From Rhopalosiphum padi (taxonomy: Eukaryota; Arthropoda; Insecta; Hemiptera; Aphididae): a stretch of DNA of 64,000 nucleotides. This document shows positions 1-12,380 of this stretch, in pieces. Positions within the stretch are counted from its first letter, which is position 1. The number at the start of each line of letters is the position of its first letter. Under the pieces are notes generated by a model that saw nothing but the letters and a program-made list of their open reading frames with translations, did not search any database and was not told where the DNA came from. The DNA lies in the NCBI RefSeq assembly GCF_020882245.1, contig NC_083600.1, positions 11,098,001 to 11,162,000 on the forward strand. The letters are read 5' to 3'. The translations under genes were made by a program, and so were the position numbers.

Positions 1-2448
1 AAAAAAATATTTTAGTAATTTTATTATTAGTGGATTTTAATGTGATACACTGTTTTATAGTCTTATCGTTATTAGTTGTATTATTAAAAATATAATCTAT
101 TAATATTCTTATTAAAGTTTATTTATTTATTTATTTATATTTACTTTATTTTTTTATATTAATTATAGTATCACAATTGAAATGAACTTAAAATGAAGAT
201 TAATAATAATTTTAACAATAAAAATAAATTAACTTAATTAAAAAAAAAGTGAGCTAATTTTTAACTGCCTTAATGTAGATTAACACATATATATTAACCA
301 TCGTATTATTTACATTTAAACTATTTTGATTGATTATAAAATCTAATTAAATAAAAAAAAAAAAATTTATTTTTATTATAAAAATAGGTTAGGTACTTAT
401 TACATGTATTTTAATATTGATATTGTTATTGGGATATTATTGGCTTGAGATATCTACTATGGGTTAAAAATATTATACATCCCAAAACATAGTAATTTAC
501 TAAATTATGTTAAAATTGACTATGGTCCTAAATCCTAATACAATAATTAAGGTACTTAATGAATTTTTTTTTTTAAATTGTACATTTGTACACAAATTAC
601 ATTATAAGTACTCAAGTTAAATTATTTTTACATTTATTTGTTATATGTGTTTACTACCCATCTAAATTGATTTTAATTTATTTCAAAAATTATGTTTAAA
701 GGTATTATTACCAATTTATTTGTCAAACGTCTATCCCTTTTAGTATTTAAACAAATTATTGTTTCAAATTTTACAATAACATTAATTTCGTTTAGTACAT
801 AATTTTTATTGGAGTTTTGATCGCTTAGGTATCTAACAAAAGTTATATTTTCTTAAATAATTAAAGATTTTCCTTTTAACCTTACTTTTATTAAAATATG
901 TACATATTATAAACATAAAACTCCTAACTAAAATATTATTAACATTCAACATTTTTTTATTCATTTATTTTAAAATAATTATTTATTTAATTAAACTGTT
1001 TTGTTTGTTTTACAAATTTAATAAGATTTTTAATTATATAAATTACTATTTTTAGGTCGGTTCTGCTTATGGCTGCCCATGTTATTCATACAACTTTGTT
1101 ATGACTTGAATTTACTATCCAGCTTCAAATATTATTTATTGTAAGTAACCTAGGATATTTTTATACCTTTAATATTTGAGAAAATTATTTTTAATGGTAA
1201 ATATTTCTTATAAAACATGTACAACCTGTTTTATAAATGATAAAATATTAATATGTCTCGTTATGTTTCTTACATGTTCACTGTATATTATAATACCTAT
1301 ATTTCTTCAAATTTCTATTTAAAAATATCCATGATCATCATTTATATTGTTTATGATTACCATTATTCAAAATGGCTAACATATTATATAAATATATACA
1401 ATATAGGTACATGCTATACTCCGGTCCACTATTGAAATAAAGTATCAAAGTATATCCGAGTTGATGTCCCCTCCATTTTATATACCAATTATGTTGGTGC
1501 CAGTTGACATCATTCGCTACCATCAGTCTGGATGTTCGATATGAGTAACTTCTTTTGTGACCCAGGTATATAAATCTATATTTAGGAACTTATAATTTTT
1601 GATCAGTACATAACTATTATTTATTATTATAAATTAGTTGTAGTACTAATAAATAATAATTATGTATTGTATAATGTTATAAAGAAAATAGTTTAAAAAC
1701 TTGTCTAATTTCTTAATAAAGTGTATTAATTAATTTATACGTTTTAACGTTGATAATTATTTTGAACACTAATTCTAATAAAATAAATCTTTCTAAATAT
1801 TTATTCATATATTTTTATAAAAATAAAGCATCAATGATTTAAAAATTTAAAATTAAGTTGACACCAATCATATTTTATTTGAATAAAAAATTAGTTTTGT
1901 TATTTACCATTAAGTTAAACCTGGAGTTGAATTGCAAGTTTCTAAGATTATTGTTATCATAAAATAATATTCAAATATGGCTATTGCTATTGTACTGACT
2001 TATTGTTTATGATAAATACTTCTTGTTCATATTAGGTTAGGTTATATTGAGCAATAATTTTTATATTATAAACATACAAATAACACTTACCTTAACTATA
2101 ATATATATTAATTATTAATTGATAATATTTATTTTAGGTTGAACCATTAATCAATCATAAAGAATTTCAAACATGCAAGAATCAAACTGAAAATAGATAA
2201 CTACAAATGAAATCTTCAATTATCAGCCTTCGACATAGCATAAAATGGCCCATATTACTGTATGGTGATATCACATACTGCTTAATTATGTGACTTAACT
2301 ATGTTTAACTATTTTTTTTCTCAATTTGAGTTTTTAAAAATTTGACATATGTAAAATAGGTTTAGGTCATTGTGCAATTTTAATATGTGATTATTGATAC
2401 TAGTAACTTTATACTAGGTCTTATCTGTTTTGAATTTTAAAACTAAAT
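1..2448. other. AT-rich upstream region of CBP, probable leader exons and introns
   Basis: No protein-coding gene is recognisable. Two short stretches look like non-coding leader exons of the downstream CBP gene. 1056-1140 follows a pyrimidine-rich stretch ending in AG and is followed by a consensus GTAAGT. 2138 onward follows TTATTTTAG. A further acceptor-like TAG at 2414-2416 lies 33 bases before the CBP start codon. These are signal-based guesses; transcript data would be needed to confirm them. The short ORFs around 1253-1523 have no recognisable similarity. Confidence 0.3.
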
Positions 2449-5400
2449 ATGTCAGACCTATTGGTGGATAGCCCTCCGAACAAGAGGCCAAAGTTGGAAG
2501 ATCCATTTCAAGGGTCTTCTGACTCATCTGGTGTCTATTCTAGTAATGAGATGTTTGATCTCGAGAATGATCTCCCCGATGAGCTTATTAGCGCTACGCC
2601 TTGGAACCAGCAACCTGATATCAAGCCAAATCTTGGTCCTCAAGTACCATTGCAAAATGGTATGATTGTTCAGCAAAATAACCCTCAACAGCTTCAGCAA
2701 CCAATTCAACAACGATTAGTAGTCAGTCAACATCAGTTAGCCCATCATTTTATGGGTTCTACTAAACATCTTGTGTCTGGGGCTGGAATATCTATGAATA
2801 ATAAACCAATTAATCCAAATATGCCATCACCAAATGTTTTGGTTAGTAAAACTGGAGAACCAATGGTTGTAAATATGGGAAATGCAGGCATTAATTCCAA
2901 TCAATTACAAAACAGTATTAGTGGAATAAATGTGGCAAATGTGAATATTATGATGGGGAATAATTTGGTTAGTAATTCAATGCACAATCCTCATCATGGG
3001 ATTCCCCAGCAACAACAAAATGGACCTATGATGGGAAGGAACATAGCAATGCATCATCAACAGCAAATTCGCAACCAAACTCCTCATCAACTTCATAATT
3101 TGCCAATTAATTCTCATAGGTTACAAGCTCCAATGGGTGCAATGAGTCCAGTGAATAATTTCAATGCATACAACCAAAATAATCAACAAATTAATGTTGT
3201 CCAACAACAACCTATTGGTATTGTACGACAGCAAGTACCGAGATTTAATACCAACACTAATGGAATGTTAGTGGATACTCCGGTTCCTCCCCAGTCTCAA
3301 GCAAATGTCCGTCTTGGACCACAGCAAGTTAGTATGGTCAATCAAAATGTGGTTGTACCACCTCAAGGAGTCCCTGCCGACCGTAGTCAAGCAAATCCAG
3401 AAAAACGAAAAATGATAACCCAACAGCTTGTGCTATTATTACATGCACATCAATGTCAAAGACGAGATAATCAACAAGCTAATGGTGAAGTGAGACAATG
3501 TCGTTTGCAACACTGTAATACAATGAAAGGGGTTTTAGCTCATATGACAAATTGCTTAGCTGGACGAAATTGTAATGTAGCTCACTGTTCGTCATCTAGA
3601 CAAATAATATCACATTGGAAACAATGCACTAGACCAGATTGTCCTATTTGTCAACCATTAAAAGCATCAAATAATCGCAATGCTTTAGCAAATAATACTA
3701 CTCAAAATACTACCGGAATGAACGATATGAATTGTTATAACACTGTTAATAATCAAGTAAACCAAGTACAGGGAGTCCCTAACAATGTTGGTATACGAAC
3801 GGCTTTGCAATCTCAAATGCCACATCCTCCTAATAATAATGTGCTGACGCCTAATCAAAACACAAGAGTATTAGTTCCACATTCACAACCTCAGGTAACA
3901 ACTACAATGAGTGCAGCAGATCCTAGTACAAGTTCTGTAAATGAAATGCTGCAGTCTGTTTCGAACACAACTGTACCAGTTCCGTCTAGCATTCAACAAT
4001 CTGTGACAAATATACCTAATTCTTTCATAATGACAACTAGTACTGATACAATGACTACTCAGATGAACAATCAAGCACAACCAAGTCAATCAATGCCAGG
4101 AAATCATATTGAAAGTAAAGAATGGCATGAGTCTATTACACCTGAACTACGAAATCATTTAGTGCATAAGTTAGTACAAGCAATTTTCCCAACATATGAT
4201 CCTAAAGCAATGCTTGATAAACGTATGAATAATTTAGTGGCTTATGCTAGAAAAGTTGAAGGTGATATGTACAATGTTGCTAACTCTAGGTCAGAATATT
4301 ATCATAGGTTAGCCCAAACATTTTATAAAATCCAGAAAGAGTTGGAAGAAAAAATGCAAAAGCGAAAAGAACAACAACAAATGCAACAGCAGCAAATGGG
4401 GACTCCGCAACCAACTAATAATATCAATGCCCAATGCTTCCCAACTGCGTCTACACAAGGATTACCTACTCAACAGCAAGCACCACAACCACAACAGCAA
4501 CAGCAACAGCAACCACCTTTACATCATACTTCAATTCAGCCCAATCAGCAAAATTTGCCACAACAAGTAGTAACAACATCTGGTATTATGAAAACACAAA
4601 TGCCAGACAGGGTGCATTTTCCAATTACTTCACCTGTGCCTGGACCAAGTCCAAATACAAATTTACCTCAAACTACTTTTGGTTTAACACAGCCACCTGC
4701 CCAAAGTCCAATCAATACTAGTCAGTTCCCATCTAACTCGCCTATGATGCCAAACATATCTCAAGGTTCGTTCGCTCAACCTCAATTTCCAAATCAATCA
4801 ATGAATCAAATACCACAACAAATACATTTACAACAGCAAGTACAACAGCAACAACAACAAGTTCAACAGCAACAACAAGTGCAACAACAACAAGTGCAAC
4901 AGCAGCAGCAAGTACAACAAGTACAACAAGTTCAACAACAACAACAACAACAACAACACTTAAACAATCAAATGTTACAACCAAACAGACTTAATCAAAT
5001 GAATATGGAAAAAATGGTTAATGGACCTAGTTTGATAGCCAATAACACTGTACCATCAACTACAAGTGTTCCATCAATGATGCCCAACAGTATGGGTAAA
5101 GGTTATCCTAGATCAGAACCTTCATCAATTAGTCATTCAAGTCAGATGAATGCTATTGCTTCTGCTTTAGCACAAGATGACTCTCCTAAGGATATTAAAG
5201 GGGAGGTAAAAGATGAATATGATGATAGTAATGATGGAAAAGGTGCATATGGAAAAGGTAAAATGAATTCCGAAACACCGTCAGTGTCTGTAAAAACTGA
5301 AATTAAACAAGAACGTGATGATGCTTCAAGTTCAAAGAAAATGGAAGTTAAAATTAAAGATGAACCTATGAGTCCTAAACCAAATATCACTACAGATATT

Positions 5401-8132
5401 AAACCATTTGAACCAACTACATCTGACAGTAAAACAGCCATTAAGAAATGTATATTTAGGCCTGATGAACTTAGACAAGCATTAATGCCTACTCTTGAAA
5501 AATTATACAAACAAGAACCTGAATCAGATCCGTTTAAACAGCCTGTTGATCCTCAAGCGCTTAATATACCAGATTATTTTATTATCATAAAAAAACCGAT
5601 GGATTTATCAACTATTCGAGAAAAACTGAATACAGGTCAATTTACTGACCCTTGGAGTTACGTTGATGATGTTTGGTTGATGTTTGAAAATGCTTGGCAT
5701 TATAATAAAAAGTCTACAAAAGTTTATAAATCTTGTACAAAACTTTCAGAAGTTTTTGAACAAGAAATTTATCCTGTTATGAGAAGTCTTGGTTACTGTT
5801 GTGGTCGTAAGTATACATTTAATCCACAAGTGCTTTGTTGCTTTGGAAAACAATTGTGTACTATTCCAAGAGATGCCAAATATTTCAGTTTTGAAAATAG
5901 ATATATTTATTGTGTTAAATGTTTTAATGATATACCTGGAGATGCTGTAACATTAGGTGAAGACCCTACCCAAGCCCAACAAGTAATTAAAAAAGAACAA
6001 TTTATGGAAATGAAAAATGATCATCTAGAATTAGAACCGTTCATAATGTGTACACACTGTGGAAGAAAACTCCATCAAATCTGTGTGCTCCATAATGAGA
6101 ATATTAATCCACAAGGATATGTTTGTGATAACTGTTTGAAGAAGCGGGGTGAAAAACGAAAAGATCATAAATTCAATGCTAAAAAATTGGCTATTACAAA
6201 ATTAGGCACATACATTGAAACAAGAGTGAACAATTTCCTTAAGAAAAAAGAAGCCGGTGCTGGTGAAGTTGCTATACGTGTTGTGTCCAGTTCAGATAAA
6301 ATAGTTGAAGTGAAACCTGGAATGCGAAATCGTTTTGTCGAAAGTGGAGAAATGATAGGTGAATTTCCTTACAGAGCTAAAGCACTTTATGCATTTGAAG
6401 AAATTGATGGAACTGATGTTTGTTTCTTTGGTATGCATGTCCAAGAATATGGGTCTGAATCTCCGTCACCAAACACAAGAAGAGTTTATATTGCGTATTT
6501 AGATTCTGTCAACTTTTTCAGACCTAAACAGTACAGAACATATGTTTATCATGAAATATTATTGGGTTATCTTGATTATGTAAAACAATTAGGATATACT
6601 ATGGCTCATATCTGGGCATGCCCTCCATCTGAAGGTGACGATTATATATTTCATTGTCATCCACCTGAACAAAAAATACCAAAACCAAAACGATTACAAG
6701 AATGGTATAAGAAAATGCTAGATAAAGGTATTATTGAACGTATTATTCTAGACTATAAAGATATTTTAAAGCAAGCTGTTGAAGACAAATTAAGTTCAGC
6801 CGCAGAATTACCCTATTTTGAAGGTGATTTTTGGCCAAATGCTTTAGAGGATAGTATTAAAGAACTTGACCAAGAAGAAGAACAGAAACGAAAATTAGCT
6901 GAAGCTGAAGAATCTGTTGAAATGTGTGTAAGTGATGAAGTTGAAATTGGGCCTGACGGAAAGAAGAAAGGCCTGCAAAAGGCCAAAAAATCAAACAAAT
7001 CTAAGTCTAGCCAGAGAAAAAGCAGTTCGAAGAAAACAATGTTACCTCAAACTAGCAGTGATCTTTCTGCTAAAATTTTTGACAACATGGATAAACATAA
7101 AGAAGTATTTTTTGTAATTAGATTGCATAGTGTACAATCAGCGGCTGCATTAGGAGCTATACAAGACCCAGATCCTTTAATCAGTTGTGATTTAATGGAC
7201 GGTAGAGATGCATTTTTAACTATGGCTCGAGAAAAGCATTATGAATTTTCATCACTTAGGCGAGCTAAGTTTTCTTCAATGGCAATGTTGTATGAACTTC
7301 ATAATCAAGGACAAGACAAATTTGTTTACACATGTAACAGTTGTAAGTCACATGTGGAAACCAGATACCACTGTACTGTTTGTGATGACTTTGATTTATG
7401 TATTACCTGTTACGAAAAAGAAAAACATCCACACACTATGGAGAAACTGGGTCTTGATTTGGATGATGGATCATCTCCTGGTGACCAAAAACAAGCAGAT
7501 CCTCAAGAAGCTAGAAAATTGTCCATCCGGCGGTGTATATTGTCACTTGTACACGCTTGCCAGTGTAGAGATGCAAATTGTCGTTTGGCAAGTTGTCAAC
7601 GTATGAAAAGGGTGGTTCAACATGTTAAATTATGTAAAGTCAAATCTAATGGCAACTGTCCGATTTGTAAACAATATATTGCACTTTGCTTCCATCATGC
7701 CAAGTATTGTACTGAAGCCAAGTGTCCAGTTTTGTTCTGTCCAAATATGAAACACAAGATCAAACAGCAACAACTACAACAAAGACTGCAACAAGCACAA
7801 CTATTAAGAAGACGTATGGCCATTATGAATACCGGTACTTTAGGTACAGAAAATACCGCTCCTGTTGTAGCAACACAACATATGTCTAATCAACCTAAAA
7901 TGATACCTCACAAAGGACCAGTTATGGTCCCAGGGAAACAAACACCACCTGCAAATGTGTTACAAGTAGTTAAGCAAGTACAAGAAGAAGCAGCGCGTCA
8001 ACATGATAATGTGGGCTACGGAAAAGGTGGCCCTCAACAACAGATGCAGCGACCACATATGCAGATTGCCCCTCCTGTTCAACAACAAGTTAATCAATGG
8101 GTTTCTGAACCTAATTACAATCAAATGATGAT

Positions 8133-8174
<42 letters not shown>

Positions 8175-8661
8175 GCAACAACAACAACAAGTTCAACAGC
8201 AACAGCAACAACAACAGCAGCAGCAACAACAAGTTCAACAGCAGCAGCAAAGGCAGATGAACATACAACCTCAACAACAACAAATGATACTCAATAACCA
8301 ACAAAATCCAATGCTTCAACAGCAACAAGTTATGGCCTCTAGGCCTCAAGGTTATCAACAAAATCCTAATCAAGTACCGAATCAATCATTACAACAGTTA
8401 TTAAATGCATTGCGCACCAACACTGACAGTCCACCTGAACAGCAGCAACGCCTAAGAGAGATTCTGAGGAGCAATCCACAGCTGTTAGCCCAATTCATCA
8501 GGAATCAACGACAAAGGCAAATGTTCCAACAACAGCAACAGCAACAGGGCGGTGCCATTGCTCCTCCAATGTATCCTCAACAGATGCAAGGGCAACCGCA
8601 ACCAGGACCACAGGGTCCTAACCAGCCTCAATCAAATATGCAAAACCGAATGCACTTATAA
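2449..8661 (+). CDS. CBP: CREB-binding protein / p300 histone acetyltransferase (nejire orthologue)
   Basis: Nuclear transcriptional co-activator that acetylates histones (H3K18/K27 by family knowledge) and transcription factors using acetyl-CoA. The 2070-aa product shows the full CBP/p300 domain order: a conserved N-terminus (MSDLLVDSPPNKRPKLED), TAZ1 about 318-404, KIX about 554-636, bromodomain about 1000-1112, RING/PHD about 1114-1236, HAT about 1246-1614, ZZ zinc finger about 1624-1668, TAZ2 about 1691-1774, and a C-terminal nuclear-receptor-coactivator-binding helix region about 1981-2024. Catalytic-core residues are kept: Asp1352 (LDSVNFF), Trp1389 (HIWACPPSEGDDY) and Tyr1420 (LQEWYKKML). 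A Lys/Ser-rich insertion, about 1470-1533, matches the position of the autoregulatory loop. Long glutamine tracts lie at about 685-705, 800-845 and 1896-1935. The start is supported by the conserved N-terminus and an A-rich start context. The whole coding region is a single exon, which is unusual here. It is shorter than fly Nejire but close to mammalian CBP. Confidence 0.97.
8125..8265 (+). repeat. CAG/CAA glutamine-codon tract in CBP
   Basis: A nearly pure run of CAG and CAA codons, broken by single GTT (Val) codons, encodes the C-terminal polyglutamine stretch of CBP. CAG and CAA are interspersed, which usually limits slippage compared with a pure CAG run. A second Gln-rich block with GTG/GTA/GTT breaks lies at about 4835-4960. 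The tracts are translated and in frame, so they are part of the gene and not an assembly break. Length variation between individuals would be expected. Confidence 0.9.
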
Positions 8662-9021
8662 AGTGAACATTTTTGAGCTTATTTAATATTTTGGTATTGT
8701 TTCTGTTGTGTACATTTATGAATGTAAATATGGCAGCTTAAAGTACAAAATAATAATTTTGTATAGGAATTTGAACGGCCGTGTTGACTTATATGACTTG
8801 TGTACATTTGTTTTGCTATTCGTTGTTGTTATTTAGTTAGAGAAATGTAATTAAGGATGTCCTCCTTAACATTAACCATAAGAAAATCATTTATAATTTC
8901 CTACTTTAGTAAAATAATATTTGTTGATTTTTCCTTCTGTACAGGAATAATAATAATATTAATGTGTAATATTTTATTTACAATTTTTTACTCCTAGACA
9001 TTCTGTTATTATATTATTATA

Positions 9022-9062
<41 letters not shown>

Positions 9063-9520
9063 GAAATATTATTTTTAAGGGATATATTATATAATTTATA
9101 AAATGGGGAGTTGACAACTAGATGGTCTTATCCAACTTATTTATTCAATTTTTTTTATACACATAATAATTTAATCCTTAACAGCTTTTTATAAGATAGC
9201 CGTGTAAGGCTTCTTGTTTGTCCTTAGTCTTTAAATAATGTAACTTAAGTTTTTTTATTATATTATATAATGTAAGTTATACATTTAAAGACATTGAGGG
9301 ACATTTGTGTCCAATTAAAAATTATAAATATATAGGTATATATTTATTTATGTACGGAATGTGTCTGCTTAGTCAGACTGCATATAATGTTTATTAATTT
9401 AGAATCGATACTGTAATAAATAAATGTAAGAAATTGATATAAATATGTTATACATAGTTGCATAAAAATGAAAAGAAAAAACATATACATATATTATTGA
9501 CTTTGTAAATAAATTGAAAC
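8662..9520 (+). other. CBP 3' untranslated region with polyadenylation signals
   Basis: AT-rich sequence follows the CBP stop codon (8659-8661). AATAAA signals occur at 9415-9420, with an overlapping second copy, and at 9508-9513. Either is a plausible 3' end. A long ATT trinucleotide repeat lies within the stretch. The extent is inferred from signals only. Confidence 0.5.
9010..9060. repeat. (ATT)n microsatellite
   Basis: About 13 near-perfect ATT/TTA units follow each other between 9022 and 9060, preceded by a less regular start. Located in the probable CBP 3'UTR. Confidence 0.9.
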
Positions 9521-9889
9521 CATAAAGTAAGACAATTATTATACAAATTGATTTTAACCCTTATTGTTTTCATTTCACTTACTATCCTCTAAACTCATTG
9601 TGACATTTATAATTATAATGTTCACATGTAACAAGTGCTGGTGGTGTCGTTATTGAATGATTTAAGTATAAGTACCAAGTGGGCATTTTTGAAAAATTCA
9701 GCCTAATTAACCACATAAATTATTTGAAACATGAAAAAAAATATTTAATTATTTATTGAAAAATATAAATTTGAATATGAAATGTTCGTTGGTACTTTTA
9801 ATACTAAAGGTATTCAGTATATAAAAGAATACCTAAGAAAGTACATTTGAAACACCTCAAATAATATTTTTCAGTTTCATATTATAAAG

Positions 9890-10800
9890 ATGAGTAAGTG
9901 GATACCGATATGTTGTGCAGTAGGTGTCTAGTGGATTACTGTGATGAATGTGTTAATTGTGAATTTAATGATATATCTTTTATAATGATTCATTGTAAAT
10001 AGGTATACGTAAAATGATTTGAGCAGAGACGATCTATCAGTCTAAATCACTAACTATACTTTATTTTATGTTTTTTAATATTGCTAGTGTAGGTATAGTA
10101 ATACATTTATTATTATTCATTAGTAAATACTAAATAGTAATACAGTAGGTTGAATTAATTTTTGCTAAAACTGTTGCATTTGAAAATACCATTGTGGCAT
10201 TGTGTATAGAATAAAATAATGAATTTCGTTATTAATAGTAAATAGTAATTATAATTTCATCCAAATTTCAACTTAAAATGTTTATAAGAAAAAAACTATG
10301 CTTTTGTATTTTGTGAAAATTTCATTTATCTACAGCTATTATGTTTTTGAATTACCCCAAAATAACAAATTAATTTTGTCAATAAGAAGCAGATTTCCGG
10401 TTTTCCTCATTTTTGTATTATTTTTCCCGATTATTAAAAAATATAATGGTAATTTTGAATTAAAAGTAGGTATATAAACTAGATCCAATTTACTTTCCAA
10501 AACCACCTTCAGAGTTAAAAATTGAAACATTCTATTTGCTATACTTATTGTGTATGTATAGACAACAAATAATATTCCATTTCCCTATTTTTATGTTTTT
10601 CCTATTTCTATGAAAAGTATTGAACATTTTCATTTTTGACCTCTTTAAAGCGTTAAATATGTCCAGTTTGTTACCATTAATAAGCATCTAAGTATCTAAG
10701 TTGAAAATCGAAATAGAAATATACGCAGTTACAAAATTAAAAAAAAATACATTGTAAAAATCAGGCTCAGAGGTTCTAGCAAACCAATATTTTTTTTTAA
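9890..10800 (-). repeat. Dispersed AT-rich repeat, copy C
   Basis: The left part (about 9895-10060) is, as reverse complement, recognisably related to the ends of copies at 47350-47500 and 63280-63425: they share the ...TTTAACACATCCATTATAGTGA... motif and the neighbouring ...AGACTGATAAATC... segment. Toward 10600-10770 it resembles the repeat in the ABCB7 intron near 20100-20280 (AAAAGTAxTGAACATTTT and CATTGTAAAA motifs). The copy is diverged and its borders are approximate. No coding capacity seen. Confidence 0.45.
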
Positions 10801-11656
10801 TTCATAGACTATTGAAAGTAAAATACAAATTTGTTTCACACTTTTCTGATGTTATGTATAATAGACTCCATTCAAGTATAAAAATGTGTGAAAATAAAAT
10901 AAATAAGTAGGTACGTTATCGATTATCATCAATGACATCGGACAATTTATATAATTATTTTAATTATTTTATTAATTTCCAATAATTTATGTATTTTTAA
11001 AATGTTTGATAGACGCATTGTACTTCAATTATCGGATTTATCATACCTATTTAAGCTCCAAAGCTGGTCAAATACTTAAGTTAATTTATAAAAAAAAAAT
11101 ATATTTGTATTGTTAAAAAAAATGACAATTTATTTTATTTTGGATACTTACCAATTTTTAGTGTTACAACTACTGAGCGGCCTGAGCCCTAGCTGGTGTA
11201 AACCAATATATAGTTATTGCTCCGCTCAGAAAAAACTCAATACTAACTTCTATTAATTAATTAATTTACTTACATATATGATATATGTAAGGTATACGTA
11301 TACCTTCTTGATTTGAAAAAAAATTTGATAATTTTACTAAAATACTCGACAGTCAATAGTATCCAGGTATTATTTACGTACTATATTTAATATTTATATT
11401 CGCATAAAATATACAAATAGAGAACTAGCGGACGATCTACATTCTGCAGCAGAGTCGGACGACCAGTATATTCATTGATAGTAGATCACGTTAACACTTC
11501 TAACTTACCTATTAGTTTTGTTCCAAGTTTCCAACAGCCATTCGGGGAAATGTCAAGAAAGGAATTGTTACGTGGTATGTAACAATTAAAAAAACATATC
11601 TATCATCTATTCCTGGTACGATCTCTAACTGCAGAGACAGATTAATACCAAACGGG
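10801..11656. other. Intergenic AT-rich sequence, nothing recognised
   Basis: No gene or transposon could be recognised. An 18-bp perfect palindrome (AAGGTATACGTATACCTT, 11289-11306) sits in an AT-rich stretch and could be chance. Short less AT-rich patches near 11160-11230 and 11420-11480 have no reading frame of note. Confidence 0.4.
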
Positions 11657-11779
11657 CAGAGACGTATTTTCGATTTTGGCGCTCTTTTTCCCCCTAAAAA
11701 AAAGCGTGGCGCCACTTTAAGATACTTACTATTTGGCGTCTGGGGCGATTGCCCCCCCCCCTCCATAAACACGCCACTG
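11657..11779. mobile_element. hAT-type miniature inverted-repeat element, 123 bp
   Basis: The element starts CAGAGACGTATTTTCGA and its right end read in reverse is CAGTGGCGTGTTTATGGA, an imperfect terminal inverted repeat of the CAGTGGCG class typical of hAT elements. An 8-bp direct duplication CAAACGGG flanks it at 11649-11656 and 11780-11787, the length expected for hAT. It is too short to code for anything; a C-rich run is internal. Identification as hAT follows from the duplication length and terminal motif. Confidence 0.8.
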
Positions 11780-12113
11780 CAAACGGGAAAATATGAGAGA
11801 ATTTAGATGCTAATTATATCAGACAAGACACTTTATAGTCATTTAGCGTATATTGAAATATAAAATATTTTTCTTTGCCGATAGCTTGATAGCATTACAC
11901 GAAGCAAGCGCGCGATGAAACATCAAGACTACTTCGGCGTATGAATATATGTAGCAGCCGCGGTCCGAAGAAGATTATGTTATTATACATTTTGTATTAA
12001 CTAATAAATATAGTTATACCTATTTGGTCATTGGTCGGACTCTGTGATAATATATATCAATACATGCAGAATGAATGTAGGTAAGATGACACATGTATCT
12101 AGCCGTCTATGAT

Positions 12114-12372
12114 CAGTGGCGGATTTAGGGGAGGTGCTTGAGAGCTGAAGCACCCTCCGTTCCGCGTATTTTTATTAAAAATTACTAATAAATCGCCAAT
12201 TTAAAAAAAATAATATAGGTATGTTAAATTGTTTGCAATTTTTATATTGCTTAAATATGTTTAAGTACCAAATTATTAATTTTTTTCCCCAAATTGTATA
12301 TAATAAGTACTTTATGACTATTATTATTAACAAAATAGCACCCACCATAAAAAAATCCTAGATCCGCCACTG
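12114..12372. mobile_element. hAT-type miniature inverted-repeat element, 259 bp
   Basis: Ends are CAGTGGCGGATTTAGGGG on the left and, in reverse complement, CAGTGGCGGATCTAGGAT on the right. The 8-bp duplication TCTATGAT is perfect at 12106-12113 and 12373-12380. Both ends carry the canonical hAT CAGTGGCGGA terminus. The interior is AT-rich and non-coding, so this is a non-autonomous copy. Confidence 0.92.
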
Positions 12373-12380
12373 TCTATGAT

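Noticed and set aside
4742..4984. Minus-strand 80-aa valine-rich frame
   Set aside because: It is the antisense of the CBP glutamine codons (CAA/CAG read as TTG/CTG/GTT); no independent evidence for a gene.
7960..8385. Minus-strand 141-aa leucine-rich frame
   Set aside because: Antisense shadow of the second CBP glutamine tract.
11289..11306. Perfect 18-bp palindrome AAGGTATACGTATACCTT
   Set aside because: Short, in AT-rich DNA, no second copy or linked feature; compatible with chance.
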